Source: a virus
DNA length: 52,222 bases
Reading direction: 5' to 3' (one strand)
Virus record (IMG/VR): IMGVR_UViG_3300043409_000384
Location: 1 to 52,222 of that record
Each line of letters opens with the position of its first letter. Position 1 is the stretch's first letter. This document shows positions 5,569 through 13,614 of this stretch, one piece after another. The notes under the pieces were generated by a model. The model ran no database searches. It was not told the origin of the DNA and saw nothing but the letters and a program-made list of their open reading frames with translations. The translations under genes and the position numbers were made by a program.

Positions 5569-6947
5569 GCAGGTCTAAAGTCGAAAACGTATTTCTGATT
5601 GATACCACTTGCATAGTAGCTCTTGCCTGCTACCAATGCTATTGAGCCTTCAAAGTTTGGAGGATACACTGGCTTGAATTCGGTAATCTGCACATCATCA
5701 CCTACTGCTTTGGCCTGTGTGTATAGTTGCATCATACTGGCATAGTTCAAAAATTGCACACATCCTGCGCTAAAGTCGGGTGTGCTGTTGACATGCTGTG
5801 CAACTCGACCTGCAATGGCACTCAGTACCCAGTAACCATAATTCCAACCTGCGGCTGATTTCATTTTAAATGCTTCAGTCCAGGGTTGAGTCCAGGCAGG
5901 AGGATTTTCTGTGGTGTGTTCTTTGATCATGCGCTTGACATCTGCGGCTTGATCTACTGTGATAAATTTGTAGTCCTGTGCCAACAACAACGGTCCGTCT
6001 TGCATGTTGGCTTCAGCAATTTTCTTAACCAGGCTTGCCGCGATGGGAAACTCAGCTTCTAGGTCTTGTCCAGCTTTCTTTGCATTGGCAATACCTTCTA
6101 ACAAGTTACGCACACTGGCCGGAGCTCCTTTGGCTCCTTTACTGCTGACGCCAAGACTGAAATTGCCTGCACGAAGATAGAAGTCCACTAGGCCAAATGT
6201 TTTACCCTGTGGGAAATGCACAGCAAGTTTCTGCCATGGTGTATTGTTAAGAATCTTTTTACGAGCCTGATCAGCTTCGCCGCCCACCATGCCATATGTT
6301 AAGGCAATGCTTTGTAGCACTTCACCCAGGTTGTCACGCACCGCTTCCAAGTTTGCGGCTTCACCGGCAAATACGGGCAACTTTTTCCGAGCCATCATGT
6401 TGATGCCGTCTTTGATGGTTTGCTGAAGTGTGGTCACACCATTGATGTGTTTCAACAACTCCGCACCGTTGGTGGCTGTGTCAACTGCACCAAGAATGTC
6501 TTGTGGCTTGAAGCCGGCACGAGCTTTTTTGCTGGCTTTTAGTTCTGGACGCAGTCCGGGCACTTCATTATTGTCCCACTTGTGCATCATGCTGGGAAGA
6601 ATTTCGTCAAAATACTTGCCAAAGTACACAGGTTTACCATCACCGCCAACAAATTGTGCTAGACCAAAACCACGATGGCGTGGGCCCATGCGATTTGCCC
6701 AAGTGATAGGACGACCACTTTGTTGTTGTACTTGTTTGTCCACATGTACAACATTGGCTTGTAATTCTGCGGTATCTGCAAACTGTCCTCGTTGTGGATA
6801 GTTTTGTGTGCCAGCAAATTGATAAGGTGCGCCTACTTCTGCGCCAAATGTATTGTTGGGCACCGCAGTAAACGCAGGATCCATTGGGCTACGAGCATAG
6901 ATTCCGCGGCCTTCTGATACTGTGGCAATAACTTCAAAAATCTTCAT
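5565..6947 (-). CDS. possible packaged internal protein, unknown function
   Basis: A 460-residue protein I do not recognise. Its N-terminus MKIFEVIATVSEGRG resembles a T4 capsid-targeting sequence (compare the T4 internal protein start MKTYQEFIAEA), and 'VSE-G' fits loosely the prohead protease site (L/I-x-E then A/G/S). In the middle, 'GLVDFYL...GNFSLGVSSKGAKGA' has the acidic and SxKG spacing seen in some PD-(D/E)xK nucleases; this is only suggestive. The remainder is mixed alpha/beta with a C-terminal aromatic stretch. A late promoter ends 5 nt before the ATG, predicting late, leaderless expression as expected for a virion protein. An injected nuclease-type internal protein is one reading; an ordinary structural protein is equally possible. 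Confidence 0.55.
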   Translation of the reverse strand: MKIFEVIATVSEGRGIYARSPMDPAFTAVPNNTFGAEVGAPYQFAGTQNYPQRGQFADTAELQANVVHVDKQVQQQSGRPITWANRMGPRHRGFGLAQFVGGDGKPVYFGKYFDEILPSMMHKWDNNEVPGLRPELKASKKARAGFKPQDILGAVDTATNGAELLKHINGVTTLQQTIKDGINMMARKKLPVFAGEAANLEAVRDNLGEVLQSIALTYGMVGGEADQARKKILNNTPWQKLAVHFPQGKTFGLVDFYLRAGNFSLGVSSKGAKGAPASVRNLLEGIANAKKAGQDLEAEFPIAASLVKKIAEANMQDGPLLLAQDYKFITVDQAADVKRMIKEHTTENPPAWTQPWTEAFKMKSAAGWNYGYWVLSAIAGRVAQHVNSTPDFSAGCVQFLNYASMMQLYTQAKAVGDDVQITEFKPVYPPNFEGSIALVAGKSYYASGINQKYVFDFRPA

Positions 6948-6952
6948 ATAGT

Positions 6953-6960
6953 TATTTATC
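6953..6960 (-). promoter_or_regulatory. late promoter fused to start codon
   Basis: Minus GATAAATA, then ACTAT, then ATG (6947). Its TAA is also the stop codon of the 6956-7711 gene. No SD. Confidence 0.75.
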
Positions 6961-7711
6961 GCCGCTCAATATCTTCTTCTTTGCAGGCAGCTCCGTACTG
7001 TATTTCTACGATTTTACATGGGACTTCGTAGGGATTTGTTAGTTTATGCCATTGTCCTGTGGACACATGATAGTTCATGTGCTCGCTTAACAGCACCACC
7101 GGAAGTGCATAACCATTGGGCATCATACTATACACATCACATGCGCCGTAACTGACATGCCAGTGTTCAGCACGATTTGCATGTCGTTGCATACTTAGAC
7201 TTTGCCTGGGGTTAATTGTTAATTCTTTTACTTTAGTACCAGGTACTTCGTGTAGCACTCTGTAGTAACCCCAAGGGCGTTCTGTCTTGGGCGCTTTCCA
7301 TTCACTTAGTATCCAACTACTTGAATTAGATTTAGTAAAACCACCAATTCCAAACACAAAGTCAATGCTCGGTACATCCATCTCGGGAATATTATGTTCG
7401 GTACGATCGCCACCATTGGCAAAGATTATTTCTGCATAAGGAAACTGACGCTTAATATTAATTAATAGATTTTTAGCACTACCAATGTCATCATCAGTAA
7501 AACTTTCTACTCGTGTAACCACTCGCATTGCTCGCAATACTGCGGCACGCTCTGCCCATGGCATGAAGGCACGGCCTTTCTTCTTTTTGAGCCAGGCATC
7601 ACTATTAAGTCCCACAATCAACATGTCACCAAAATTTGCGGCTTCTGTCAAATATTGTATGTGCCCTTGGTGTATTGGATCAAAGCCTCCTGTACAAACT
7701 ACTATCTTCAT
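6956..7711 (-). CDS. nucleotidyltransferase - cupin (PMI type II-like) fusion
   Basis: A 251-residue two-domain protein. Residues 1 to about 135 are a cytidylyltransferase-like domain (GGFDPIHQGHIQYL, the HxGH nucleotide-binding motif, with a Ser-rich 'KSNSSSWIL' matching the family's second motif), as in glycerol-3-phosphate cytidylyltransferase or HldE-type heptose-phosphate adenylyltransferases. Residues about 143-251 match the cupin of type II mannose-6-phosphate isomerase/GDP-mannose pyrophosphorylase (RPWGYY..., 'QRHANRAEHWHVSYG'). The combination suggests activation or epimerisation of a sugar phosphate for a nucleotide-sugar. It overlaps the methyltransferase gene by 4 bp (ATGA-type coupling). 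Substrate unknown. Confidence 0.8.
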   Translation of the reverse strand: MKIVVCTGGFDPIHQGHIQYLTEAANFGDMLIVGLNSDAWLKKKKGRAFMPWAERAAVLRAMRVVTRVESFTDDDIGSAKNLLINIKRQFPYAEIIFANGGDRTEHNIPEMDVPSIDFVFGIGGFTKSNSSSWILSEWKAPKTERPWGYYRVLHEVPGTKVKELTINPRQSLSMQRHANRAEHWHVSYGACDVYSMMPNGYALPVVLLSEHMNYHVSTGQWHKLTNPYEVPCKIVEIQYGAACKEEDIERR

Positions 7712-8463
7712 GTCTTTGCCCTATAGAAATCTTTGTCTAGCCAAGGATATATTATGTCTTCTTGTCTAACATGTCCGTATCTGTTTAAACTATCTACTAC
7801 GCTAGGATGTAATAATTTTTTATCGGCTAGATCAAACCAACTAGTGGTACTGGGATTCATTGGTGCTTCTGCTTTGTATACTGCGAGATATATCCAATCA
7901 GTTTCTGCATTTTTATAAAAATATGCGTCCCTGCAATCAAATCCATTCACAGCCAACATATAAACTAAATTTGAAATGTTATAATTAAAATAAGAATAGT
8001 TGTGTGTTCTAAAAGTTAATCTATTATAAGTATAATTAATTGTTTGAGGCAATGCCATTACCAACATACCATTGGTATTCATCTGTTTATTCCACACCGA
8101 CAGTGTATGCAGTGGACTTGTGACAAATTGAAACGAGTCGTGTGCCCATACTAAATCTAGTAATTCTGGTAGTATACCATACTCTTCAAAATTACCTTCT
8201 ATCCATCTAATATTTTCTGTTGCACGAATTTCTTCATCTACCTTATTAAGAGTACGATCAACTGCGTACACACGATAATTTCTAGGTTCAGGTAGATCGT
8301 CACGAGTTTCTAAAGTGGCCCACCATTGTGCATCTAAGCCGGTGCCGCAACCCATGTCTCCTATTACAGTAAGACTATCTAAAAAACTATCATAGCCGTA
8401 CAACAAATTTAATATTTCTAAACTATGGTCGTGGCTTAAATGTGGGTTGGCAAATTGTGTCAT
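7708..8463 (-). CDS. class I SAM-dependent methyltransferase
   Basis: A 251-residue protein with methyltransferase motif I at residues 35-42 (GDMGCGTG), an acidic end of strand 2 (YAVD), and 'LDLVWAHDSFQFV' as motif IV-like. A long C-terminal part (about residues 170-251) has many Y/W and may bind the acceptor. It overlaps both neighbours by 4 bp in a tight operon with the sugar nucleotidyltransferase fusion, so methylation of a sugar or surface glycan is plausible; a lipid, small molecule or nucleic acid is not excluded. Confidence 0.75.
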   Translation of the reverse strand: MTQFANPHLSHDHSLEILNLLYGYDSFLDSLTVIGDMGCGTGLDAQWWATLETRDDLPEPRNYRVYAVDRTLNKVDEEIRATENIRWIEGNFEEYGILPELLDLVWAHDSFQFVTSPLHTLSVWNKQMNTNGMLVMALPQTINYTYNRLTFRTHNYSYFNYNISNLVYMLAVNGFDCRDAYFYKNAETDWIYLAVYKAEAPMNPSTTSWFDLADKKLLHPSVVDSLNRYGHVRQEDIIYPWLDKDFYRAKT

Positions 8464-8705
8464 TTAGTCAATACTTCTAATACTATTTTTTCTTTAAGTT
8501 GTTTTAGTCTAGGTTCAAGTTGATGACATGCTTCTGCAATCTCAAGGTCTGAGCCCCAACTACGCTGTGTACTTAAATGGTGTGCCCACTTGGCAGTAGT
8601 ATCTTTGGCTATTTGTACTTCTACAGTATTGTGCATTGGTTGTGCCCTCATACACATGTCAAACTCTGACAGCAATTCATCGGCGCGAATTTTCCATTCA
8701 TTCAC
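8460..8705 (-). CDS. hypothetical helical protein, 81 aa
   Basis: An 81-residue, mostly helical, charged protein beginning MNEWKIRADELLSEFDMCMR. No family recognised. It overlaps the methyltransferase start and the uvsY stop by 4 bp on either side, so it is translated as part of the uvsX-uvsY operon. It may be a small accessory factor of recombination or simply an operon passenger. Confidence 0.6.
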   Translation of the reverse strand: MNEWKIRADELLSEFDMCMRAQPMHNTVEVQIAKDTTAKWAHHLSTQRSWGSDLEIAEACHQLEPRLKQLKEKIVLEVLTK

Positions 8706-9154
8706 AGCACAACATCCTCCATACCTGCTGTACGCAATCTAGTCACGTGGCCAATCATGAAGTTCTTCGACTCAATCCCTTTAAGTAAGCCCAACCACTT
8801 GTTGCGTACAAGTGCAACCTCGTTGATAATTGTTTCAAAATCAATTACTTCATCTTCGCCATCCACATACTTTTCAGCATCACGACTTGTTAATGCCCTA
8901 GCGTATGCTTCTAAATACTTTTGAAAGTGCTTACGGCGAATTTTCCTTAACTGTATATTAAGGAAGTTAAGCACCGCTTCAATTTCTTGTAATTGATTAA
9001 AGCGATGCTCGGTGATACCGGGCAAGGTTGCAATGTTTTTTTCAAGGTGTCCCTTGACATTACAATCATACTTTGCCTCTACTAATTCATTTTCGTAGTA
9101 GTTGATAAAGTCTGGTATCTCTCCAAGATTTTGTACAATCCGGTTATACCACAT
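8702..9154 (-). CDS. uvsY: UvsY-like recombination mediator
   Basis: A 150-residue, helix-rich basic protein, close in size to T4 UvsY (137 aa). The C-terminal 'GIESKNFMIGHVTRLR' parallels the T4 UvsY ending 'KSRGFAIKHIQDMR'. UvsY loads UvsX recombinase onto gp32-coated ssDNA, and here the gene follows uvsX with one small gene between, with gp32 in the same block. The assignment rests on the C-terminal similarity, size and context. Acidic DGEDE near residue 100 is an extra feature. Confidence 0.72.
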   Translation of the reverse strand: MWYNRIVQNLGEIPDFINYYENELVEAKYDCNVKGHLEKNIATLPGITEHRFNQLQEIEAVLNFLNIQLRKIRRKHFQKYLEAYARALTSRDAEKYVDGEDEVIDFETIINEVALVRNKWLGLLKGIESKNFMIGHVTRLRTAGMEDVVL

Positions 9155-9156
9155 CG

Positions 9157-9384
9157 TTAATCTTCGTAGTCGTATGGTTCTTCTTCGTCTTCGTCGCCAG
9201 CGTATTCTTTAAGAGCTTTTTTAAGATTAGCATCTGTGCCACTGAACTCAATAAGTTCAATATCACCTAATAGATCTACTAGAATACTCATTAAATTGTC
9301 GGCTGCCTCTTGACGATCCTTAACCGGAATATACTGTTTAAGCACAGTATATGTTTCACTCAATACATCAACTTCGATACTCAT
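9157..9384 (-). CDS. small acidic protein between uvsX and uvsY
   Basis: A 75-residue protein with an amphipathic start (MSIEVDVLSETYTVLKQYI) and a highly acidic tail (DEDEEEPYDYED). It starts 1 nt after the uvsX stop codon and ends 2 nt before uvsY. The acidic tail could mimic DNA or contact the recombinase, as the acidic C-terminus of gp32 does. No known family. Confidence 0.65.
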   Translation of the reverse strand: MSIEVDVLSETYTVLKQYIPVKDRQEAADNLMSILVDLLGDIELIEFSGTDANLKKALKEYAGDEDEEEPYDYED

Positions 9385-9385
9385 A

Positions 9386-10456
9386 TTAGGCTTCCTCTTC
9401 TATTTTTGCCTCTGCAGGGATTGCAATTACATGGTGTGGATTAGCAGTGAAGTCGGCCATTATTTGATCCAATGAACCATTTTCATTTCTCTCCCACGCC
9501 TTACGAAACTGTTTAATAACCTTGCCATCTGTTAGTGTGTATTTAAGACTGTTGCCTTCTTTTTCTAAAAATCCCTTGTTCTCAAACAGGTCAACTAGTC
9601 CTGAATAGGGATTCATTCCTGTTTCGTAAGGGATCTTTACTTGTACACTTTCAAACGGTTTGCTATAGCGTGTCTTCATAATCTTACAAGCCGCTCTAAT
9701 ACCCTTAACTTCGCTGATCTTGTTGCCATCCTCGTCCTCTTTGAGTTTGAGTTTCTTCATGGCAACAACAATACTACTGGCGTAAATAAAGCCCTGACCA
9801 CCGGAGATCTTGTCATCCGGGTCAAACATGTCCTGGCTGGCGTATGTGTGATTGGTACATACCAACCCGATATTCAATGAGCCAAACATATTTACACAGT
9901 TACGTACAAGACTTGTGAGTGCTTTGGGTTTACGGCCCATGTCACCTTTCATTTCGCCTGCTTCAAATTGGTTAACATCTGTGGGAGTCAACAACATGCC
10001 CAAGCTGTCAATAACAAACAGGACCTTGGGACGCTCTAGCTCGGGGATTGTTTTGTATTCCTTAACAAAGTCGCTGATGACTTTGGCAACATCGTCAATC
10101 ATGGCCATATTAAGTTTGAGCAGTTTGCTTTCGTCTGTGTCCACACCCAAGGCATGTAACCACGCTTCATCCAATGCGTTTTCTGTATCAATTAAAATTG
10201 GGTAGATGCCTTGCTTCTGTGCATTGGCAATCAAGTTGCCTGAACAGATAAAGCTCTTGCCTGCGCCACTCTCGCCTGCAAACACAGTGACCTTGCCCAT
10301 TGGAATACCTTTTGTAAAGTCTCCGCTGATAAGATAGTTCAATGCAAAGTTGTTGGTTGATATCCAATCAGTTGGATCATTGAAGCCAACACTAATTCCG
10401 TCAATTGCTTTGGTAATATTTTTTCTAAATTTGCTCACATCGAATGGTTTAGCCAT
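9386..10456 (-). CDS. uvsX: UvsX RecA-like recombinase
   Basis: A 356-residue RecA/RAD51-fold ATPase with Walker A GESGAGKS (residues 61-68), Walker B 'VLFVIDSLGML' (about 145-155) and the downstream 'CTNHTYASQDMFDPDDKISGG' L2-region block typical of T4 UvsX. It catalyses strand invasion and recombination-dependent replication with UvsY and gp32. Its ATG overlaps the end of the upstream radical SAM gene by 8 bp and has a good ribosome site (AAGGAAA). The acidic C-terminus (AKIEEEA) is family-typical. Confidence 0.93.
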   Translation of the reverse strand: MAKPFDVSKFRKNITKAIDGISVGFNDPTDWISTNNFALNYLISGDFTKGIPMGKVTVFAGESGAGKSFICSGNLIANAQKQGIYPILIDTENALDEAWLHALGVDTDESKLLKLNMAMIDDVAKVISDFVKEYKTIPELERPKVLFVIDSLGMLLTPTDVNQFEAGEMKGDMGRKPKALTSLVRNCVNMFGSLNIGLVCTNHTYASQDMFDPDDKISGGQGFIYASSIVVAMKKLKLKEDEDGNKISEVKGIRAACKIMKTRYSKPFESVQVKIPYETGMNPYSGLVDLFENKGFLEKEGNSLKYTLTDGKVIKQFRKAWERNENGSLDQIMADFTANPHHVIAIPAEAKIEEEA

Positions 10457-11594
10457 GATTGGTTTCCTTATATAAATGTTTAAAAGTTTTGCGACTGTTT
10501 ACGTTTCTTCGTCGGTCCAACTCAGCGAGCTGTCGCATGGACTCGTTAAAGTTTTTACTTATGGGTTGTTGTATATATTGTAACATGTTTTTGTAACTGT
10601 CTTCAAGTAAAAATCCTGGTTTTGCCGCAATACGTTGCTCTAATGTTGCCTTCACTGAGTTTAACACATTGTCTGGCAGATGTCTAATATTTAGGTAATC
10701 GGGATTTAACAATGGACCAATAATAAAACTATTATTATGAAATCCCAAACCTGTTAAGAAGTCAACACAATCAAAAACACTCCGGTAGTTCAATATAAAG
10801 TGCAACATATTAAAAGATATCTTGTGTCCCAAGTTGCGTATGATATTTAGATTGTCTAAAAAGTCTACCCATCGACCACCATGTCGAATATATTCAAATT
10901 CTTTTTCAACAGTTTCTACACTCACAATCCAATGAACATTTTTGAATTGGCAAATCTTATCAAACACCTGCGTATCTACTTTGCTTAAATTTGTATTGAT
11001 ACGTAATTGAGTATTGGGGCGAACACGATCTAGTAACTCCAAATTTTCCTTCATTAGCAGGGGTTCCCCTCCGGCCAAGTACACATGATCCAATTGGTAT
11101 GCACGATCAAAGATGTATTCCTTAAATGCATCTTTTTGTTCATCTGTTGGTGTTTCAGTTACTACATTCAATTCACTAGCCCACTTGCTACTAAATTCTG
11201 GGCCGCAGTACACACAAGCAAAATTACATAAATTAGTCCATCGGACGTCGACGGTTCTTAAATTAAAAGTATTAGTTTGATATGTATCCAATGGCACATG
11301 TTTCAATTCTCGTATATAAAATACTCTATCACTAATAATGTCAAAACTTTTCTTACCCACTTCTAAATCATGGCATGGTTTACAATTAGTGGGTTTTTCA
11401 CCATCAACTATTGATGCTTGTCTAGCAAGGTTTCCCACCGACAGTACTACCTGCTCTATTGGCGCATCTTTGATATTTCCTAGTAGGTTGGCACTACGTA
11501 TACAATTTTTAACATTACCGTCAAAATTGTACATCAACCCAGTCCACGGCACTGGACAAAATGCAGAATTGGTTAGTACGTCTTTGGGTATCAT
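10449..11594 (-). CDS. radical SAM protein (SPASM-like cysteines)
   Basis: A 381-residue radical SAM enzyme. The [4Fe-4S] motif C-x3-C-x2-C is C123-C127-C130 (CNFACVYC), followed by 'YLAGGEPLL' (SAM-binding GGE) and 'LRINTNLS'. Extra N-terminal cysteines C13, C31, C71 and C74 suggest a second iron-sulfur cluster, as in SPASM/twitch proteins, though placed before the core. Members modify peptides, tRNA or sugars. It is coupled to uvsX and to the SDR gene (4-bp overlap). It shares organisation with the second radical SAM protein (12121-13002), so the two may act on one pathway. Substrate unknown. Confidence 0.85.
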   Translation of the reverse strand: MIPKDVLTNSAFCPVPWTGLMYNFDGNVKNCIRSANLLGNIKDAPIEQVVLSVGNLARQASIVDGEKPTNCKPCHDLEVGKKSFDIISDRVFYIRELKHVPLDTYQTNTFNLRTVDVRWTNLCNFACVYCGPEFSSKWASELNVVTETPTDEQKDAFKEYIFDRAYQLDHVYLAGGEPLLMKENLELLDRVRPNTQLRINTNLSKVDTQVFDKICQFKNVHWIVSVETVEKEFEYIRHGGRWVDFLDNLNIIRNLGHKISFNMLHFILNYRSVFDCVDFLTGLGFHNNSFIIGPLLNPDYLNIRHLPDNVLNSVKATLEQRIAAKPGFLLEDSYKNMLQYIQQPISKNFNESMRQLAELDRRRNVNSRKTFKHLYKETNHG

Positions 11595-12124
11595 GCTGGT
11601 CCTAACGATATATCAGTTATGTACAAGCCATTGGCTTGTGCCATATCTAGTGTGTGTACTAACACGCTGGCCCAGTTGTTAACTTCGGCCGCAGGCGGAA
11701 CTGTTTTATCTATGCTTGTGGCAATATTACCAGGACGTACCATAACCAAGTTGGGGCTACCTTCCTTACCTCGTAATTGCATCACCGCTTGTTCTAATGC
11801 TACTTTCTGTATGCGATATTGATCCATGCCAGGTAGTACACTAACCGGGTCCTGAGTCATCATAGTACTGATGTTTATAATAGTTTTGTTTGTCCCAGTC
11901 CATCGTCGGTGCATTTCAAACAATAGTTCAGTCTGAGCAAATCCCACTTGTGCATTATTAATAAAAACATCACAGGGTTCAACGGCATCAACTACTCGCG
12001 GTAACACCTTGATGTTAAATCCATTACGCCGACTTAACCCAATTATCTCGTGGCCACGATCAGCATAGCATCGTGCCAGTGCTTGTCCTATGCCTGCCGA
12101 ATGTCCGGTGATTGCTATTTTCAC
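11591..12124 (-). CDS. short-chain dehydrogenase/reductase
   Basis: A 177-residue SDR with NAD(P)-binding TGHSAGIG (residues 6-13), a structural NNAQ (56-59, usually NNAG) and the catalytic Y103-x3-K107 (YRIQK) with a preceding serine. It is shorter than the typical 230-250 residues, yet all core motifs are present. It lies exactly between two radical SAM genes with 4-bp overlaps on both sides, indicating coupled translation and perhaps a multistep small-molecule or sugar modification. Confidence 0.85.
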   Translation of the reverse strand: MKIAITGHSAGIGQALARCYADRGHEIIGLSRRNGFNIKVLPRVVDAVEPCDVFINNAQVGFAQTELLFEMHRRWTGTNKTIINISTMMTQDPVSVLPGMDQYRIQKVALEQAVMQLRGKEGSPNLVMVRPGNIATSIDKTVPPAAEVNNWASVLVHTLDMAQANGLYITDISLGPA

Positions 12125-13002
12125 ATCATGCCCCTGAGTTCTTTTTGTTTTTGTATATATACATCAACTGCGGTTTGATCTTTATTATTAACATCCAGTA
12201 CTGCCGGCTCCTTGAGATACGCATATGAATGATCAATATCGTGTTCTTGAGCAAATGCCTGTATGTTGGGCAAATCATCTACATTTAGAATACTTACTGT
12301 GGTCCATAAGTTTAATTTAACAGGCATGGACTTATACGTCATTAAATTTTTATAGAATGTATCCCATTTAATGGGCCAACGCATAAACTCGTGTACGTCT
12401 CCGATGCCGTCACAACTAACAGTCACAGTAACTTCAACACGGTCAGTGATCTTTTCAAGTTCATGCAATACCACATTGCAATTTGTGTTAAGCCTAAGTG
12501 TTTTAAGATTGGGCGGCAAGTTAGCCAATATCTTTTTGTAATTTTTACTATAACTAGGTTCGCCACCGTTAATATCCAAGTGACAGATACGATCTTGAGG
12601 CAATGACCAATAGCCACTGCTGTTATTGATTATGGGAAATGTGCGTCCCATCAATGAGCCAATTTTAGTACTACAGTCGGGGCCGCATGTTTGGCAGGCC
12701 GCATTACATACGTTGTCTAATACCCCACCAACTTGCAAGTAATCTTCTTGCATTTCTGTTTGATCTAATTTAATAGCATACGCACGTATGCTATCTTTAC
12801 CTTCTTTTTCAACCTGTTCGCACCTAACACACTCACTTGGAAATATGCCATTCATAAATGCGTGTTCTATATTTTGTTGCCACCAGCTGTTGTTCATTTC
12901 AGTAAGTGAACTAAAATGTGGTGCATCAACCATGTGACCACACCGACTAACTGTGCTGTCGGGATTGAATCTAACAAAATGTCTTAGTCTAGGGCACCAC
13001 AT
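12121..13002 (-). CDS. second radical SAM protein
   Basis: A 293-residue protein with C99-x3-C103-x2-C106 (CNAACQTC), 'LDINGGEPSYSKN' (GGE motif) and 'LRLNTNCNV'. N-terminal cysteines C3, C21, C58 and C61 could bind an auxiliary cluster, the same design as the 381-residue protein at 10449-11594. Its start lies inside the end of the sulfotransferase-like gene (19-bp overlap). Role unknown; the repeated N-terminal-cysteine design suggests both handle related substrates. Confidence 0.83.
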   Translation of the reverse strand: MWCPRLRHFVRFNPDSTVSRCGHMVDAPHFSSLTEMNNSWWQQNIEHAFMNGIFPSECVRCEQVEKEGKDSIRAYAIKLDQTEMQEDYLQVGGVLDNVCNAACQTCGPDCSTKIGSLMGRTFPIINNSSGYWSLPQDRICHLDINGGEPSYSKNYKKILANLPPNLKTLRLNTNCNVVLHELEKITDRVEVTVTVSCDGIGDVHEFMRWPIKWDTFYKNLMTYKSMPVKLNLWTTVSILNVDDLPNIQAFAQEHDIDHSYAYLKEPAVLDVNNKDQTAVDVYIQKQKELRGMM

Positions 13003-13604
13003 AATTTTATTGAATACTCAATTATTTCTTTGTATACTGTGGGATAGATTTGTTTTATAGTTTGAACAATAGTGTCAAACGTAACTACTTGTCCTACTAA
13101 TGTTTCAGTTAACACTTTGTCTATTGACAAGTAGAAGTGTAATCGATTGTTGCTCTTAAAAAATGCATCTAATGTTGGATCCACAGGTCTACTGTGCCAA
13201 TGCTGATCCGTTATTTTATTAATTTGACTTATTGGTAGTAGTTGTATTTTACCACGATTAAATCGTTGTAAATTTAAAAGCCAATGAAATTGTGGAACAT
13301 AGTGCCTGTTCAAAAATAGGTATTCATTGATAAATTTCAATGCGGTATATCTATCAACTTTAGGATCTTCATTTAGTGTATATTCTAAATACGAATGCAC
13401 ACCGGATAAAAATCGTTCGTACGGATCACGGACAAACACATCAACTTGTGATATATTACTTATGTCAGTTACTGATTGAAATCCAGACTCGTATAAACTA
13501 CTGCTTCCATTTTTGTAGATCGGAAAGACATACCGCTGTGAAGGTACTATTTCTAGTATATCACAGCGGTCGGGAAATATTATCGGATCAAGATACGATA
13601 ACAT
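12984..13604 (-). CDS. sulfotransferase-family protein
   Basis: A 206-residue protein with two motifs of PAPS-dependent carbohydrate sulfotransferases: 'YVFPIYKNGSSSL' (residues 25-37, 5'-phosphosulfate-binding-like, K31) and 'VDVFVRDPYERFLSG' (54-68, 3'-phosphate-binding-like). The family transfers sulfate from PAPS to sugars or other acceptors. The protein is short but contains both motifs. It begins the operon running through the radical SAM/SDR genes into uvsX; no promoter is evident between it and gp32 (10-bp gap), so it may be transcribed from the gp32 promoter. Confidence 0.68.
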   Translation of the reverse strand: MLSYLDPIIFPDRCDILEIVPSQRYVFPIYKNGSSSLYESGFQSVTDISNISQVDVFVRDPYERFLSGVHSYLEYTLNEDPKVDRYTALKFINEYLFLNRHYVPQFHWLLNLQRFNRGKIQLLPISQINKITDQHWHSRPVDPTLDAFFKSNNRLHFYLSIDKVLTETLVGQVVTFDTIVQTIKQIYPTVYKEIIEYSIKLCGALD

Positions 13605-13614
13605 CGACTAGGCA

